From assembly GCA_964475945.1 (NCBI GenBank), contig CAYYYF010000003.1:1-64000 (forward strand): a stretch of DNA of 64,000 nt. Direction: 5' to 3'. A program made the position numbers and the translations under genes. Source of the stretch: JBBIQH01 sp964475945 (GTDB lineage Archaea; Thermoproteota; Nitrososphaeria; Nitrososphaerales; Nitrosocaldaceae). Position 1 is the stretch's first letter. Each line of letters starts with the position of its first letter. This document shows positions 27,905 to 37,346 of the stretch, piece after piece. The notes under the pieces were generated by a model. It was not told the DNA's origin. It saw nothing but the letters and a program-made list of their open reading frames with translations, and searched no databases.

Positions 27905-28010
27905 GCCCTATCATAATATATATGTCGTAAGGATATTTAACCTTATAGTAAATAATATAGGTAATGACATACTAAATAATAAAGTGGAGTCTATAAATGG
28001 TGATAAGCCT

Positions 28011-29087
28011 ATGAATGATAGGGTGTATGAGATGGTAATGTCTAAATTTGCTATTAGAAACTACTATATAAGCGAGAACAATACCTACGAGTTCTACATA
28101 GAGGATAGCAAAGATATTAAGAGTAATTTCCTCTCATTAGCAAGGGAGGCCGATAGGAATGGCTATCATGCAATGCTAAGCAGGGATGAGCAGAATGGTT
28201 CACTGCTCCTACTTATACTCCCAAAAACACAGCAGACTAGAAGGTTCAAGCCATGGATACCTATAGCATTATTTGCTGCAACAGTGGGAGTTGTATTGTA
28301 CGATGGTCTCCTAAGATCAAGTAATGGGATAATAGGTAGCATGTATGATCCTTGGGAGATGGCTATACTATATACACTCTCACTACTGGGCATACTTGGG
28401 ATACACGAGCTTGGACATATGGTAGCATCTAAGATACATATGATAAAGGCTACATGGCCATTCTTCATACCAGGCATCCCAGGATTCTTTGTCCCTACAT
28501 TTGGTGCAGTTATATTCTCAAGGGCACCAATGATAAATAGGGATATACTCTTTGATGTAGGTGTAGCAGGTCCTATAGCAGGTTTGGTTGTAACAATTGT
28601 AGTATCGTACTATGGTGCCTTGCTAAGCCCATTGATGGATGAGATGCAGGCTAATACATTGCTACGTAACGCACGCCTTATACCATTACAGCCTAGCGCA
28701 CTCATGATGCTAACATTCGAGGCTGCAGGTAAGGCTGTTCCAGGCACTATGCCTATACTCTCACCCGTTGCATATGCTGCCTGGATAGGGTTCCTTATAA
28801 CATTCCTTAACCTATTGCCAGCATGGCAGTTGGATGGTGGACATATAGCAAGGGCAACTCTAGGGTATAAATGGCAGAAGAGGCTAACCCTAGTAAGCAT
28901 AGTTATACTTGCTGCTCTAGGCTACATATTCATGGCATTATTCATAATGCTTATGAGCACTAGAACACAAGATGTTAGACCACTAGATGATGTATCACCT
29001 TTATCAAAGGGTAGGAAGGTAATCTTTGTAATAGTTATGATATTGGCAGTGTTATCTGCTCCGATACCAAATTGGTTCCAGATATAA
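28011..29087 (+). CDS. Site-2 protease-type membrane metalloprotease (M50)
   Basis: An intramembrane zinc protease. HELGHMVASK (His-Glu-x-x-His, about residues 132-141 from this start) and LLPAWQLDGGHIARA with the second metal Asp near residue 275 are both present, along with several membrane helices. The frame is open from 27903, but that ATG overlaps the start codon of the divergent acetyltransferase and leaves no promoter space. I prefer the ATG at 28011 (MNDRVYEMVM). Substrate unknown; the family often cuts anti-regulators or leftover signal peptides. Confidence 0.88.
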   Translation: MNDRVYEMVMSKFAIRNYYISENNTYEFYIEDSKDIKSNFLSLAREADRNGYHAMLSRDEQNGSLLLLILPKTQQTRRFKPWIPIALFAATVGVVLYDGLLRSSNGIIGSMYDPWEMAILYTLSLLGILGIHELGHMVASKIHMIKATWPFFIPGIPGFFVPTFGAVIFSRAPMINRDILFDVGVAGPIAGLVVTIVVSYYGALLSPLMDEMQANTLLRNARLIPLQPSALMMLTFEAAGKAVPGTMPILSPVAYAAWIGFLITFLNLLPAWQLDGGHIARATLGYKWQKRLTLVSIVILAALGYIFMALFIMLMSTRTQDVRPLDDVSPLSKGRKVIFVIVMILAVLSAPIPNWFQI

Positions 29088-29122
29088 GGAAAAGATTTTT
29101 AATTCCCTCTGCTATACTCTTA

Positions 29123-29240
29123 GTAGCCGGTCATAGCAACAGGGTAAGACCTGGTCCCATTCCGAACCCAGAAGTCAAACCTGTTGCGCTACCGTGCTAG
29201 TGAGGTGCGCAAGCCCTCGCGAAGCGGTAGTGCCGGCACC
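29123..29240 (+). rRNA. rrf: 5S ribosomal RNA
   Basis: About 118 bases with the 5S helix I ends AGCCGG and CCGGCA pairing, the conserved loop CCCATTCCGAACCCAGAAGT, the GTGCTAGTGAGG segment and CCCTCGCGAAGCGGTAG helix. It is followed by a T-rich terminator-like CTTTATTATAA. It stands alone, with no 16S or 23S in the window, as is usual in many archaea with an unlinked 5S gene. Ends are approximate. Confidence 0.92.
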
Positions 29241-29400
29241 TTTATTATAAATTAGATACCTAGTTACTAAAATAGAATCTTTTAAACTAATCAAATCTTT
29301 GTCAATTTATAATTTATAATAGAGATATTAATGAAGGAATAATACACTATTACCCATATAATGATAAAATAAATATATAGCTGTAGATGTTATTAAGGAT

Positions 29401-29856
29401 ATGGTAAATAAGCTGGCATTAGGTATAGCAGTAACAGCCATACCCCTAGCAGTAGGTATAGCAGCTATACTTGGAGTATTTAGTTCCACAGGAGGTAAAC
29501 TCTTCTCTGATGTAAGACCAGATAAGCAGACCCCTGCAACATCAACAATCAAGTTAGAGATTAGGAATATTGACGGTGTTGATAGGCTATACAATGTTGG
29601 CGATATAGCAAATACAAGGCCAAACCCTGATCTCTTTAACTGCCTTGCATGTACGCTTGAGGTTGTGATAACCAACAAGGGTCAGAATACCCATACAATA
29701 GTGGTTGATCAAATTGGTGCATCAACTGGCCCTATAGCCCCTGGAGAGACCAAGTCAATGAAGATTATTCATAATGATTATGGTGTATTCAAGTATAGGA
29801 GCCAAGAACATCCAGATCAGATAAGCGGTACGTTAGAGATAAAGAGGATTGCATGA
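29401..29856 (+). CDS. Membrane-anchored cupredoxin-like protein, copper cysteine missing
   Basis: A 151-residue protein with an N-terminal membrane anchor (residues 1-28) and a cupredoxin-like beta sandwich. The usual C-terminal copper loop of plastocyanin-type proteins (Y-x-C-x-x-H-x-x-M) reads YRSQEHPDQISG near 130-141, with serine where the cysteine should be. An internal NTHTIVVDQ and the pair CLAC near 81-84 are also present. It may bind copper differently, or not at all. Ammonia-oxidising archaea encode many blue-copper proteins, which fits the fold call. Confidence 0.75.
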   Translation: MVNKLALGIAVTAIPLAVGIAAILGVFSSTGGKLFSDVRPDKQTPATSTIKLEIRNIDGVDRLYNVGDIANTRPNPDLFNCLACTLEVVITNKGQNTHTIVVDQIGASTGPIAPGETKSMKIIHNDYGVFKYRSQEHPDQISGTLEIKRIA

Positions 29857-29945
29857 GTGCTGATCAGTAATATAAATGCTGTTCTAACATACACAACAAT
29901 ACCTTTTTATCTCCCTATTTCTCTGTTAAAATCGAGTTAGGTCTG

Positions 29946-30968
29946 ATGTCTACAGTATCAAGAGATAGGTTAAAGGATATACTTGATAGGATAAAGGGTA
30001 AGAGGATCCTTGTTATAGGGGATCTCATGCTAGACCATTATATAGAGACTAGGGTTAAGAGGCTCTCCAGGGAGCACCTTATACCTGTGCATAAGGTTAT
30101 TGATGAACGATACTCTGCTGGTGGAGCAGCAAACCTTGCTGTTAATGTAGTATCTCTACAGGGTAAAGTCCATGTTGTAGGGGTTATAGGTAATGATAAT
30201 GAGGGTCATACCCTAAGGAGTATACTAAGCAGCAAGGGTATAGACCTTAACCTAGTTACAGTAGATAGACCAACACCACTTAAGAGTAGATATCATACAG
30301 CAAGCATGCTATACTTTAGAGTAGATAGAGAGGTTACAGATGATCTAGGTAAGGAGGTAACCTCTAGACTTGTATCCATGGTGGAGGATGTATTGAATGC
30401 TAATGTTATAGATTGTATATGTGTATCAGATTATGATAAAGGCTCTATAACACCTCTACTCTTGAAGAGCATAGCCTCACTTGCAAGGGATAGAGGTTTA
30501 ATAGTTGTAGGACAGCCAAGGATAAGACACTACCTTGATTTTATAGATCTTGATTATATCAAGTCTACCCTAACAGAGGCTACAATGGCAACTGGTATAA
30601 GGATAATGAATGAGTCTAGCCTGCATAACCTAGGTGTGCATCTACTCTCAAGGCTAAGGTGCAAGGCACTCTTATTGAGTAGAAGTAAGGGATTAACGAT
30701 ACTCAAGGATAACAATATGATAAACATACCATTCTTTGCACCAAAAGAGTATATGAGTGCAATAGGCATAAGGGATGCACAACTTGCACTCTTTGCACTG
30801 GCATTTGCTGCTGGTGCAGATATAGTAGAGGCATCGATTCTTAGCAACCTTGTAGCAACAGAGACTATCAAGCCAGAGACTCTGGTTATAACCATTAAGG
30901 ATATAGAGCGTGCATTACATAGCAAGGATATAGCAGAGAGTATATCACAGATACCATTGTATAAATAA
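29946..30968 (+). CDS. PfkB/RfaE-family sugar kinase
   Basis: A 340-residue ribokinase-fold protein. The N-terminus (ILVIGDLMLDHYIETRVKRL, then YSAGGAANLAVNVVSLQG near 57-74) is like the heptose-7-phosphate kinase RfaE/HldE. The C-terminal anion-hole motif, normally GAGD, reads SAIGIRDAQLALFALAFAAG near 275-294, keeping the Asp. It is the first gene of the non-oxidative pentose phosphate operon. True substrate unknown; a pentose or heptose phosphate is likely by context. Confidence 0.8.
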   Translation: MSTVSRDRLKDILDRIKGKRILVIGDLMLDHYIETRVKRLSREHLIPVHKVIDERYSAGGAANLAVNVVSLQGKVHVVGVIGNDNEGHTLRSILSSKGIDLNLVTVDRPTPLKSRYHTASMLYFRVDREVTDDLGKEVTSRLVSMVEDVLNANVIDCICVSDYDKGSITPLLLKSIASLARDRGLIVVGQPRIRHYLDFIDLDYIKSTLTEATMATGIRIMNESSLHNLGVHLLSRLRCKALLLSRSKGLTILKDNNMINIPFFAPKEYMSAIGIRDAQLALFALAFAAGADIVEASILSNLVATETIKPETLVITIKDIERALHSKDIAESISQIPLYK

Positions 30969-30985
30969 ATAAAGGTGTTTATAGA

Positions 30986-31825
30986 ATGGTTAATGATATG
31001 CAAATCTTGAATCCTCAAGATATATCAAGGCTTAAGGAGATAGCAAAGAGGACCAGGAGGCTTATAATAGAGTCTGTCACAGAGGCTGGATCTGGGCACC
31101 CAGGGGGTTCACTATCTGCTGTTGAGATAGTCGTTGCACTTTACTTCTATAAGATGAGGCATAACCCAAAGAACCCTAGGTGGGAGGATAGGGATAGGTT
31201 CATACTCTCAAAGGGTCATGCAGCACCACTACTCTACTCAGTCCTTGCGCAAGCAGGTTACTTTGCCATAGATGAGCTTAAGAGGTTAAGGAAGTTAGGA
31301 AGCATGTTACAAGGGCATCCAGATCTTAGAACCCCAGGCGTTGATTACTGTGGTGGCTCTGAAGGCATCGGGCTATCTGTAGGAGTAGGTATGGCATTGG
31401 CAGCAAAGTTGGATAAGAAAGGGTGCAGGGTTTACGTATTACTAGGCGATGGTGAGTTACAGGAAGGGCAGGTATGGGAAGCTGCAATGAGCGCAGTTAA
31501 GTATAGACTTGATAATCTAACTGCTATAGTTGATAGGAATGGTATACAGCAGGATGGCTTGACTGAGAGTATAATGCCTTTGGAATCTATAGCAGCAAAG
31601 TGGCAAGCATTCAACTGGAATGTTATACAGATAGATGGCTATGACTTTGAGCAGATAATAGATGCATACAACAAGGCTGAGAATACAATTAACAAGCCTA
31701 CAGTTATAATAGCACATACAACCAAGGGCAAAGGGGTGCCTATAATGGAGTGGGCACCTCAATGGCATGGACAGGCACCAAAGAAGGAGTTGGCTAAGAA
31801 GATACTAGAGGAGTTGGATTTATGA
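30986..31825 (+). CDS. Transketolase, N-terminal (thiamine-diphosphate binding) subunit
   Basis: A 279-residue split transketolase N-terminal half. Motifs: AGSGHPGGSLSAVEIVVALY near residues 35-54, FILSKGHAAPLLYSVLA near 71-87 and the ThDP-binding GDGELQEGQVWEAAMSAVKY near 154-173. It works with the C-terminal half encoded at 32523, with rpe between them. Its stop overlaps the rpe start by 4 bases. Confidence 0.95.
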   Translation: MVNDMQILNPQDISRLKEIAKRTRRLIIESVTEAGSGHPGGSLSAVEIVVALYFYKMRHNPKNPRWEDRDRFILSKGHAAPLLYSVLAQAGYFAIDELKRLRKLGSMLQGHPDLRTPGVDYCGGSEGIGLSVGVGMALAAKLDKKGCRVYVLLGDGELQEGQVWEAAMSAVKYRLDNLTAIVDRNGIQQDGLTESIMPLESIAAKWQAFNWNVIQIDGYDFEQIIDAYNKAENTINKPTVIIAHTTKGKGVPIMEWAPQWHGQAPKKELAKKILEELDL

Positions 31826-32526
31826 TAAGTATTAATACAAGTGATAAGGTTATAATAGCACCATCCATACTTGCTGCAGATCTATCCAACCTATGCTATG
31901 AGGTTAAGAGGGCAGAGGAGTCAGGTGCAGATATGATACATCTTGATGTTATAGATGGACACTTTGCACCAAATATTACTTTTGGGGCAGATACAATAAA
32001 GGCATTAAGGAAGTGTACATCGCTTGAGTTTGATGCACACCTTATGATCTCAAAGCCTTTAAGATACATTGAGAGGTTCATAAATGCTGGGTGCAATATA
32101 ATAACTGTGCATGTTGAGGTATGTAATGCTACCACATTCAAGGAGATAGCAGGTATATTAAAGGGAAGGGTTAAGGTTGGAGTAGCATTGAATCCAGATA
32201 CAGATATACCATCATGGTTATTAGAGCATATAAAGAATGATGAGATAGATGTCATAAATGTGATGTCTGTATACCCAGGTTTCTCTGGACAGAGGTTCAT
32301 GCCAAGCATACTACCAAAGATGAATAGAATATATAATATAATAAAGAGTGATGGATTACATACACTCATAGAGGCCGATGGTGGTATAGATAAGAGTAAT
32401 GTATATGATGTTGTGAGGACAGGGGCAAGGATAATAGTTGCCGGTAATGGAATATACAGCAATGATAATATTGCATATGCTATAAAAGTGCTTAGAGAGA
32501 ATGCTATCAAGGGTGTTTTAGCATGA
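31822..32526 (+). CDS. rpe: Ribulose-phosphate 3-epimerase
   Basis: Interconverts ribulose 5-phosphate and xylulose 5-phosphate. The 234-residue TIM-barrel protein has IAPSILAADLSNLCYEVKRA near residues 11-30, DMIHLDVIDGHFAPNITFG near 37-55, MSVYPGFSGQRFMPSILPK near 148-166 and EADGGIDKSNV near 187-197. It is encoded between the two transketolase halves, with ATGA-type overlaps at both ends. Confidence 0.96.
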   Translation: MISINTSDKVIIAPSILAADLSNLCYEVKRAEESGADMIHLDVIDGHFAPNITFGADTIKALRKCTSLEFDAHLMISKPLRYIERFINAGCNIITVHVEVCNATTFKEIAGILKGRVKVGVALNPDTDIPSWLLEHIKNDEIDVINVMSVYPGFSGQRFMPSILPKMNRIYNIIKSDGLHTLIEADGGIDKSNVYDVVRTGARIIVAGNGIYSNDNIAYAIKVLRENAIKGVLA

Positions 32527-33467
32527 GTAGTGTTAATGCAAGGGTAATGGGTGATATGCGCACTGCTTATGGTGAGGCTTTAGCAGAGTTGGGTAGTATA
32601 AATAAGAGTGTAGTTGTAGTGGGTGCAGATACTACACAATCCTTAAAGACATCCTTATTTGGTAATAGATTCCCTGAGAGGTTCTTTAATGTAGGTATAG
32701 CAGAATCGAATGCTGTATCTATAGCAGCTGGGCTAGCACTTGCAGGCAAGATAGCATTTGTAAGCACATATGCTGCATTCATACCAGGCAAGTGTGTAGA
32801 CCAGATAAGGAATGCCATAGCATATCCTAACCTTAGCGTTAAGATAGTAGCATCCCATGCTGGGATAAGTGTTGGACCAGATGGGGCATCCCATCAGCAG
32901 GTAGAGGATATTGCTATAATGCGTGCTATACCAAACATGCATGTAGTTGTACCTGCTGATGAAGTCTCTACTAGAAGACTTGTGTATCTCATCGCGGAGC
33001 ATGATGGACCATTCTACATGCGCCTAGCAAGACCAAAATCCCCAATAGTATATGATAACCCAGATATAAAGATAGGTTCAAGCAGTATATTAATGGATGG
33101 TAATGATGCCTGTATAATAGCATGTGGTATAATGGTACCTGAGGCATTGAATGCTGCGAGTATCCTTGCTGCTGAGGGTATAAAGTGCAGGGTTATAGAT
33201 ATGTACTCAGTAAAACCAATAGATGCAGATGCTATAGTAAAGGCAGCAAGGGATACAGGTGCTATAGTGACTGTTGAGGAGCACAACATACTAGGAGGTT
33301 TAGGCTCTGCAGTAGCTGAGGTTATAGTAGAGAACTATCCTTGCAAGATGAAGAGGGTAGGGGTTATGGATACATTTGGCGAATCTGGGGAGGATAGGGA
33401 GCTGCTTGTAAAGTATGGGCTTACTGCGGAGAATATAGTTCGTGCTGTAAATGATCTCTTAAAATAA
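32523..33467 (+). CDS. Transketolase, C-terminal (pyrimidine-binding) subunit
   Basis: A 314-residue partner of the N-terminal transketolase half. It has FFNVGIAESNAVSIAAGLAL near residues 58-77 with the conserved Glu that activates the thiamine ring, the DGASHQQVEDIAIMRAIPNM segment near 119-138 and a C-terminal ACGIMVPEAL...VIDMYSVKPID domain. Together with the N-terminal half it gives the full enzyme that moves two-carbon units between sugar phosphates. Confidence 0.95.
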   Translation: MSSVNARVMGDMRTAYGEALAELGSINKSVVVVGADTTQSLKTSLFGNRFPERFFNVGIAESNAVSIAAGLALAGKIAFVSTYAAFIPGKCVDQIRNAIAYPNLSVKIVASHAGISVGPDGASHQQVEDIAIMRAIPNMHVVVPADEVSTRRLVYLIAEHDGPFYMRLARPKSPIVYDNPDIKIGSSSILMDGNDACIIACGIMVPEALNAASILAAEGIKCRVIDMYSVKPIDADAIVKAARDTGAIVTVEEHNILGGLGSAVAEVIVENYPCKMKRVGVMDTFGESGEDRELLVKYGLTAENIVRAVNDLLK

Positions 33468-33578
33468 GAATAATATTATAAAGTATATTAGCTTACCAAA
33501 TTTATATGATATTACGAAGCTTTGCTTATATACCTAAAGTGAATAATTAATAAATATAAGATAGCAGATAGGGTTAGC

Positions 33579-34250
33579 ATGGTGAAGATATTTCTAGATA
33601 CTGCTAACATAGAGGCTATAAAGAAGTACAACGAGATGGGCATATTAGACGGTGTAACTACAAACCCTACCCTTTTATCAAAGGAGAAGGGCGACCCTAT
33701 AGAGATAATGCGAGAGATAGTAAGGATAGTGAATGGGGATGTGAGCCTTGAGGTTGTAAGCACCGATGCTAAAGGTATGATGGATGAAGCCTATAAGCTT
33801 GCTAGATTTGGGCCTAACGTTGTGGTAAAGATACCTATGACAGCAGATGGTCTAAAGGCTATAAAAGCACTAAACAGGGATGGTATAAAGACTAACTGCA
33901 CCCTTGTATTCTCTGCCAACCAGGCTATACTAGCAGCAAAGGCAGGAGCAACATATGTAAGCCCATTCATAGGCAGACTTGATGATGCTGGGCATGAAGG
34001 CATGCAAGTGATCAGGGATATAGTTCAGATATTCAAGAACTACAGCTTCAACACAAAGGTTCTGGTTGCAAGTGTTAGACATCCATTGCATGTTGTAGAG
34101 GCAGCAAAGATAGGTGCTGATATAGTAACCATGCCACCAGATGTGCTTGAGAAGATGATCAAGCATCCATTAACAGATAAGGGCTTGAGCACCTTCCTCG
34201 ATGACTGGGAGAAGGTTAAGAAGCTGTATCCTAATATTACAGTGTATTAA
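33579..34250 (+). CDS. tal: Transaldolase (TalC/MipB type)
   Basis: Moves a three-carbon dihydroxyacetone unit between sugar phosphates. The 223-residue short-form transaldolase has MVKIFLDTANIEAIKKYNEM at the start, GVTTNPTLLSKE near 25-36, the Schiff-base lysine in NVVVKIPMTADGLKA near 81-95 and TYVSPFIGRLDDAG near 127-140. It lies about 110 bases after tktC, so it probably has its own promoter, and it completes the pentose pathway of this cluster. Confidence 0.93.
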   Translation: MVKIFLDTANIEAIKKYNEMGILDGVTTNPTLLSKEKGDPIEIMREIVRIVNGDVSLEVVSTDAKGMMDEAYKLARFGPNVVVKIPMTADGLKAIKALNRDGIKTNCTLVFSANQAILAAKAGATYVSPFIGRLDDAGHEGMQVIRDIVQIFKNYSFNTKVLVASVRHPLHVVEAAKIGADIVTMPPDVLEKMIKHPLTDKGLSTFLDDWEKVKKLYPNITVY

Positions 34251-34274
34251 TAATAATAATATGATTATGATTGA

Positions 34275-35627
34275 TTAACCCTTACCTATCCTCCTCTTCT
34301 TATTCATTATATAATCTGTTATGAGTACCTTGCCTAGATTACTTGGATTTATGTAATATGATACGCCTTTAACGTGCTTCTCCATATCATTAACAAACTT
34401 TAAGAGTATATCCTCCTCACTAATCATCAGTGTATCTATATCTATACCCATCCTCTTACACTTCTTAGCCTCAAGTACGGTCTTTGCTGCTATGTAAGGA
34501 TCAACCTGCCTATACCTATAGCATAGATACACCAATGACCCACTACTTGTATCTATCTTTAATCCATTCTCATACTTTAGGTTCTGGATTGTAAGCCTAT
34601 CAGGTTTGTAGAAGTGTGAGTATGGTCTTGCTGCAAGGATCCTCTCCTTCTCTGCATCAGAGTCTACAAAGCATGCACTTGGCTGACCATCTGTTATCAT
34701 AACGATCCTCTTCTTTGCTGCACTGCTATTCTTAAGTAACTTAACTGCAAGTCTGAATGCTGCTTGATAGTTCGTATAATGCAGAAAGTCATTACCTGGC
34801 TCAAAGGTCTTCAGGTATGGTATATCCCTAGCATCTATCTTTGTTGCAAGTGCACCAAAGCCTAGTATGTGTATTGTATCAGATGGGAATAACTTTGTAT
34901 TAAGTATGTAAAGACTCCATAGAGCCTTCTTTGCAGCCTCTATCCTAGATATACCCTCATTCATTGCACAGTAACGCATAGTAGAGCTTAGATCTATGCA
35001 GTATACTACTGCCATGCTTACCTCATTAACAACCTCATACTGCTCAAAATCCTCTATACTTAACCCTATAGGGATATCTACCTTGCCTCTCTTATGCATT
35101 ATCCTCTCAACTGCATTAAGTATAGTCTTTACAGCATTCAACTCCCTAAGATCATCACCATACTCATACCTCTTACTACTCTCCAAGGTTGTTGTACCAT
35201 AACCTGTCTTGCTTGTCTCATGCATCCCAAACTGGTTACTCTTTAATGCCTTTAGTATATCCTTGAGCATTAGTATACCTATGCTCATGAAGCTCTTGCT
35301 AGTTAGCATCTTCTTACCCTTCTTTATATAACCCTGCTCCTCTAAGTATGCTATAAGAGATCTTACTGCATTGCTTATTGTATCCTTACCTTTATCCTCT
35401 ATGCTCTTACTCTCACTTGCCTTCATGAGCTCCTTTACCATTACATTCTCAAGTATATGCTCCAACTCCTCCCTACTCATACCTCCCCTATTACTCTTAA
35501 GCATCTCCTCCCCTATTGCTAGTAATGCATTATTCAGAAGCTCCCTTGGCATCTCTGCACCATAGCCATTATCCTCTCTACCCTCACTACTGTAGTATGT
35601 GTATGATCTTACATCAGGATGGGACAT
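34275..35627 (-). CDS. VWA-domain protein, partner of MoxR/ChlI-type ATPase
   Basis: A 450-residue protein with an acidic N-terminal half and a C-terminal von Willebrand A domain. The metal-ion site is VVYCIDLSSTMRYCAMNEG near residues 208-226 (DxSxT form), with RIVMITDGQPSACFVDSDAE near 310-329. The start at 35627 is preceded by AAGGAG 6 bases upstream and overlaps the ATPase stop by 14 bases, so translation is coupled. This pair resembles magnesium-chelatase ChlD/ChlI or MoxR-VWA chaperone systems. The target is unknown; no chelatase large subunit is nearby. Confidence 0.8.
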   Translation of the reverse strand: MSHPDVRSYTYYSSEGREDNGYGAEMPRELLNNALLAIGEEMLKSNRGGMSREELEHILENVMVKELMKASESKSIEDKGKDTISNAVRSLIAYLEEQGYIKKGKKMLTSKSFMSIGILMLKDILKALKSNQFGMHETSKTGYGTTTLESSKRYEYGDDLRELNAVKTILNAVERIMHKRGKVDIPIGLSIEDFEQYEVVNEVSMAVVYCIDLSSTMRYCAMNEGISRIEAAKKALWSLYILNTKLFPSDTIHILGFGALATKIDARDIPYLKTFEPGNDFLHYTNYQAAFRLAVKLLKNSSAAKKRIVMITDGQPSACFVDSDAEKERILAARPYSHFYKPDRLTIQNLKYENGLKIDTSSGSLVYLCYRYRQVDPYIAAKTVLEAKKCKRMGIDIDTLMISEEDILLKFVNDMEKHVKGVSYYINPSNLGKVLITDYIMNKKRRIGKG

Positions 35628-37266
35628 AAAGGTTCTCCTTTCTATCAAGTATGGGAGGCTTGAGTGATCTTAAACCCTCTAGCACTAACTCAAGTAAGGA
35701 TGCGTTTAACTCATCATACATGCTATCATCTTCACCATCAAATACTAGAGCTTTTGTATCTATGCCATATCCCTTAATGTATAACAATATCTCTTCCTGC
35801 TCTTTAGTAACCTTGCTTAGTGCATTATCAAGTATCTCCTTTAATGCCGTGAACCTTGATAACTGGGCAGAGTAACTATCCTTGCCATCACTCCATAGGC
35901 TACTCTGCGATACTATGAACTTGTTGCCCTTGAACTCATCCTTAACCTTGGTTATCTGCTCTAACGTTAGATCAGATACATACTCTAGTGCTGTCTGCCT
36001 TAATGCCTCATCTATTATATGCTCCAACACCCTCCTTCTATTCTCACTGCTATCCTCTATCTCTGAGAGTTCAAACTTTGCTGCTGGGTATATTGCATGG
36101 ATATCAGATATTCTTGGCACTACTACAGTATTATTGTTATGTAATACTCTTACCCTTATAGCCTCGCTAACAATCAACTCTAGGGTATGTATGCTCATCC
36201 TAACACTAACACCTTTATCCTTGTTAACATCTGGATGCTCCCTTGCAAGATGTGTTATCCTAGCAAGTAGTTTAAGTATGAATACTGGTAGGAATACCCT
36301 ATCATCTATGATCCTAGCCTCCTGCACCATTACTGCCATCTCATCCCTTAGTGTATAGGGATAATGGGTTATTATATGACTCTCAAACCTATCAAGTAAG
36401 GGCTCTATTATCTTACTTGCATGTGTATAATCTATAGGGTTTGCCGTTGCTATAACACGCACATAAGGCTTGAATATAACTGGATAAGAGCCTGTGGTAA
36501 ACCTACCCTCTTGGAGCACACTTAAGAGCACAACCTGCTTCCTAGGATCAAGTACAGGTAACTCATCTATGCATACTAGGCCATGCCTTGCTTGTAGTAG
36601 CTGCCCAGGGGAGTAGGATTCTATACTGTATAATGATGCACCCTTTGCTATCTTAATAGCATCTATCTGTCCAACTAAGTCCTTTATTGATATATCTGGT
36701 GTTGCTAGCACATACCTATACCTAGCCATACCATTAACCCACTCTATCTCAGTATCTAGCCTATGATCCCTTATCTTGTATTCACAGTCATTGCATATAT
36801 GAAACTCTAACGATGTATGCCTTGGATCATTACCTGCGAGCAGGTTTACAAGCTCATCTTCAGGTAGTAGTAACGGTATATCATGTATTATGCAGCCTTT
36901 TATCGCAGGGATAGGTGATAGCAAGCTCCTTGCTATGGTCTCTGCTAACTTTGTCTTTGCCTGCCCTATCTTCCCTATATACAGTATATCATGTCCAGCA
37001 AGTATAGCTCTATCAGTTGCTGCTATAACATCATCATAACCTATTATCCCTGGGTAAGGGTTCTTACCCTCTATCCTCTTCTGTATAAGATTCCTCCTTA
37101 ACTGATCATCAACACTTACATACTTGTAGTTTATCTCTAACAACTGACCTAGGGTATTGATACTCTTGTAATCCTCAGGTAAACCTGCTACTATCTCCTT
37201 ATAGCGTGGTGCTGAATTGTAAGCACTATAAACCAATTCTCTTATCTTAGTAAGACTATCATACAT
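35614..37266 (-). CDS. AAA+ ATPase of the MoxR/ChlI type
   Basis: A 550-residue AAA+ ATPase. Walker A is GKIGQAKTK near residues 98-106, Walker B is LVCIDELPVLDP near 230-241, and the sensor-type VRVIATANPIDYTHASK lies near 268-284. A CxxC pair (HICNDCEYKIRD) near 157-168 could bind zinc. The long C-terminal helical region (residues 380-550) is not part of a standard MoxR core. It is co-encoded with the VWA protein, which it overlaps. Such pairs remodel or insert metal into partner proteins. Partner not identified. Confidence 0.85.
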   Translation of the reverse strand: MYDSLTKIRELVYSAYNSAPRYKEIVAGLPEDYKSINTLGQLLEINYKYVSVDDQLRRNLIQKRIEGKNPYPGIIGYDDVIAATDRAILAGHDILYIGKIGQAKTKLAETIARSLLSPIPAIKGCIIHDIPLLLPEDELVNLLAGNDPRHTSLEFHICNDCEYKIRDHRLDTEIEWVNGMARYRYVLATPDISIKDLVGQIDAIKIAKGASLYSIESYSPGQLLQARHGLVCIDELPVLDPRKQVVLLSVLQEGRFTTGSYPVIFKPYVRVIATANPIDYTHASKIIEPLLDRFESHIITHYPYTLRDEMAVMVQEARIIDDRVFLPVFILKLLARITHLAREHPDVNKDKGVSVRMSIHTLELIVSEAIRVRVLHNNNTVVVPRISDIHAIYPAAKFELSEIEDSSENRRRVLEHIIDEALRQTALEYVSDLTLEQITKVKDEFKGNKFIVSQSSLWSDGKDSYSAQLSRFTALKEILDNALSKVTKEQEEILLYIKGYGIDTKALVFDGEDDSMYDELNASLLELVLEGLRSLKPPILDRKENLYVPS

Positions 37267-37346
37267 GCAATTATAAGAGGGTAAGGACTAAATTTAAAGG
37301 TTCTTGTAATGGGATGGTTTTTATTTCCCTCCAGTTGAGTTGATAT

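Noticed and set aside
29123..29240. A complete rRNA operon
   Set aside because: Only 5S is present; I see no 16S or 23S sequence in the window.
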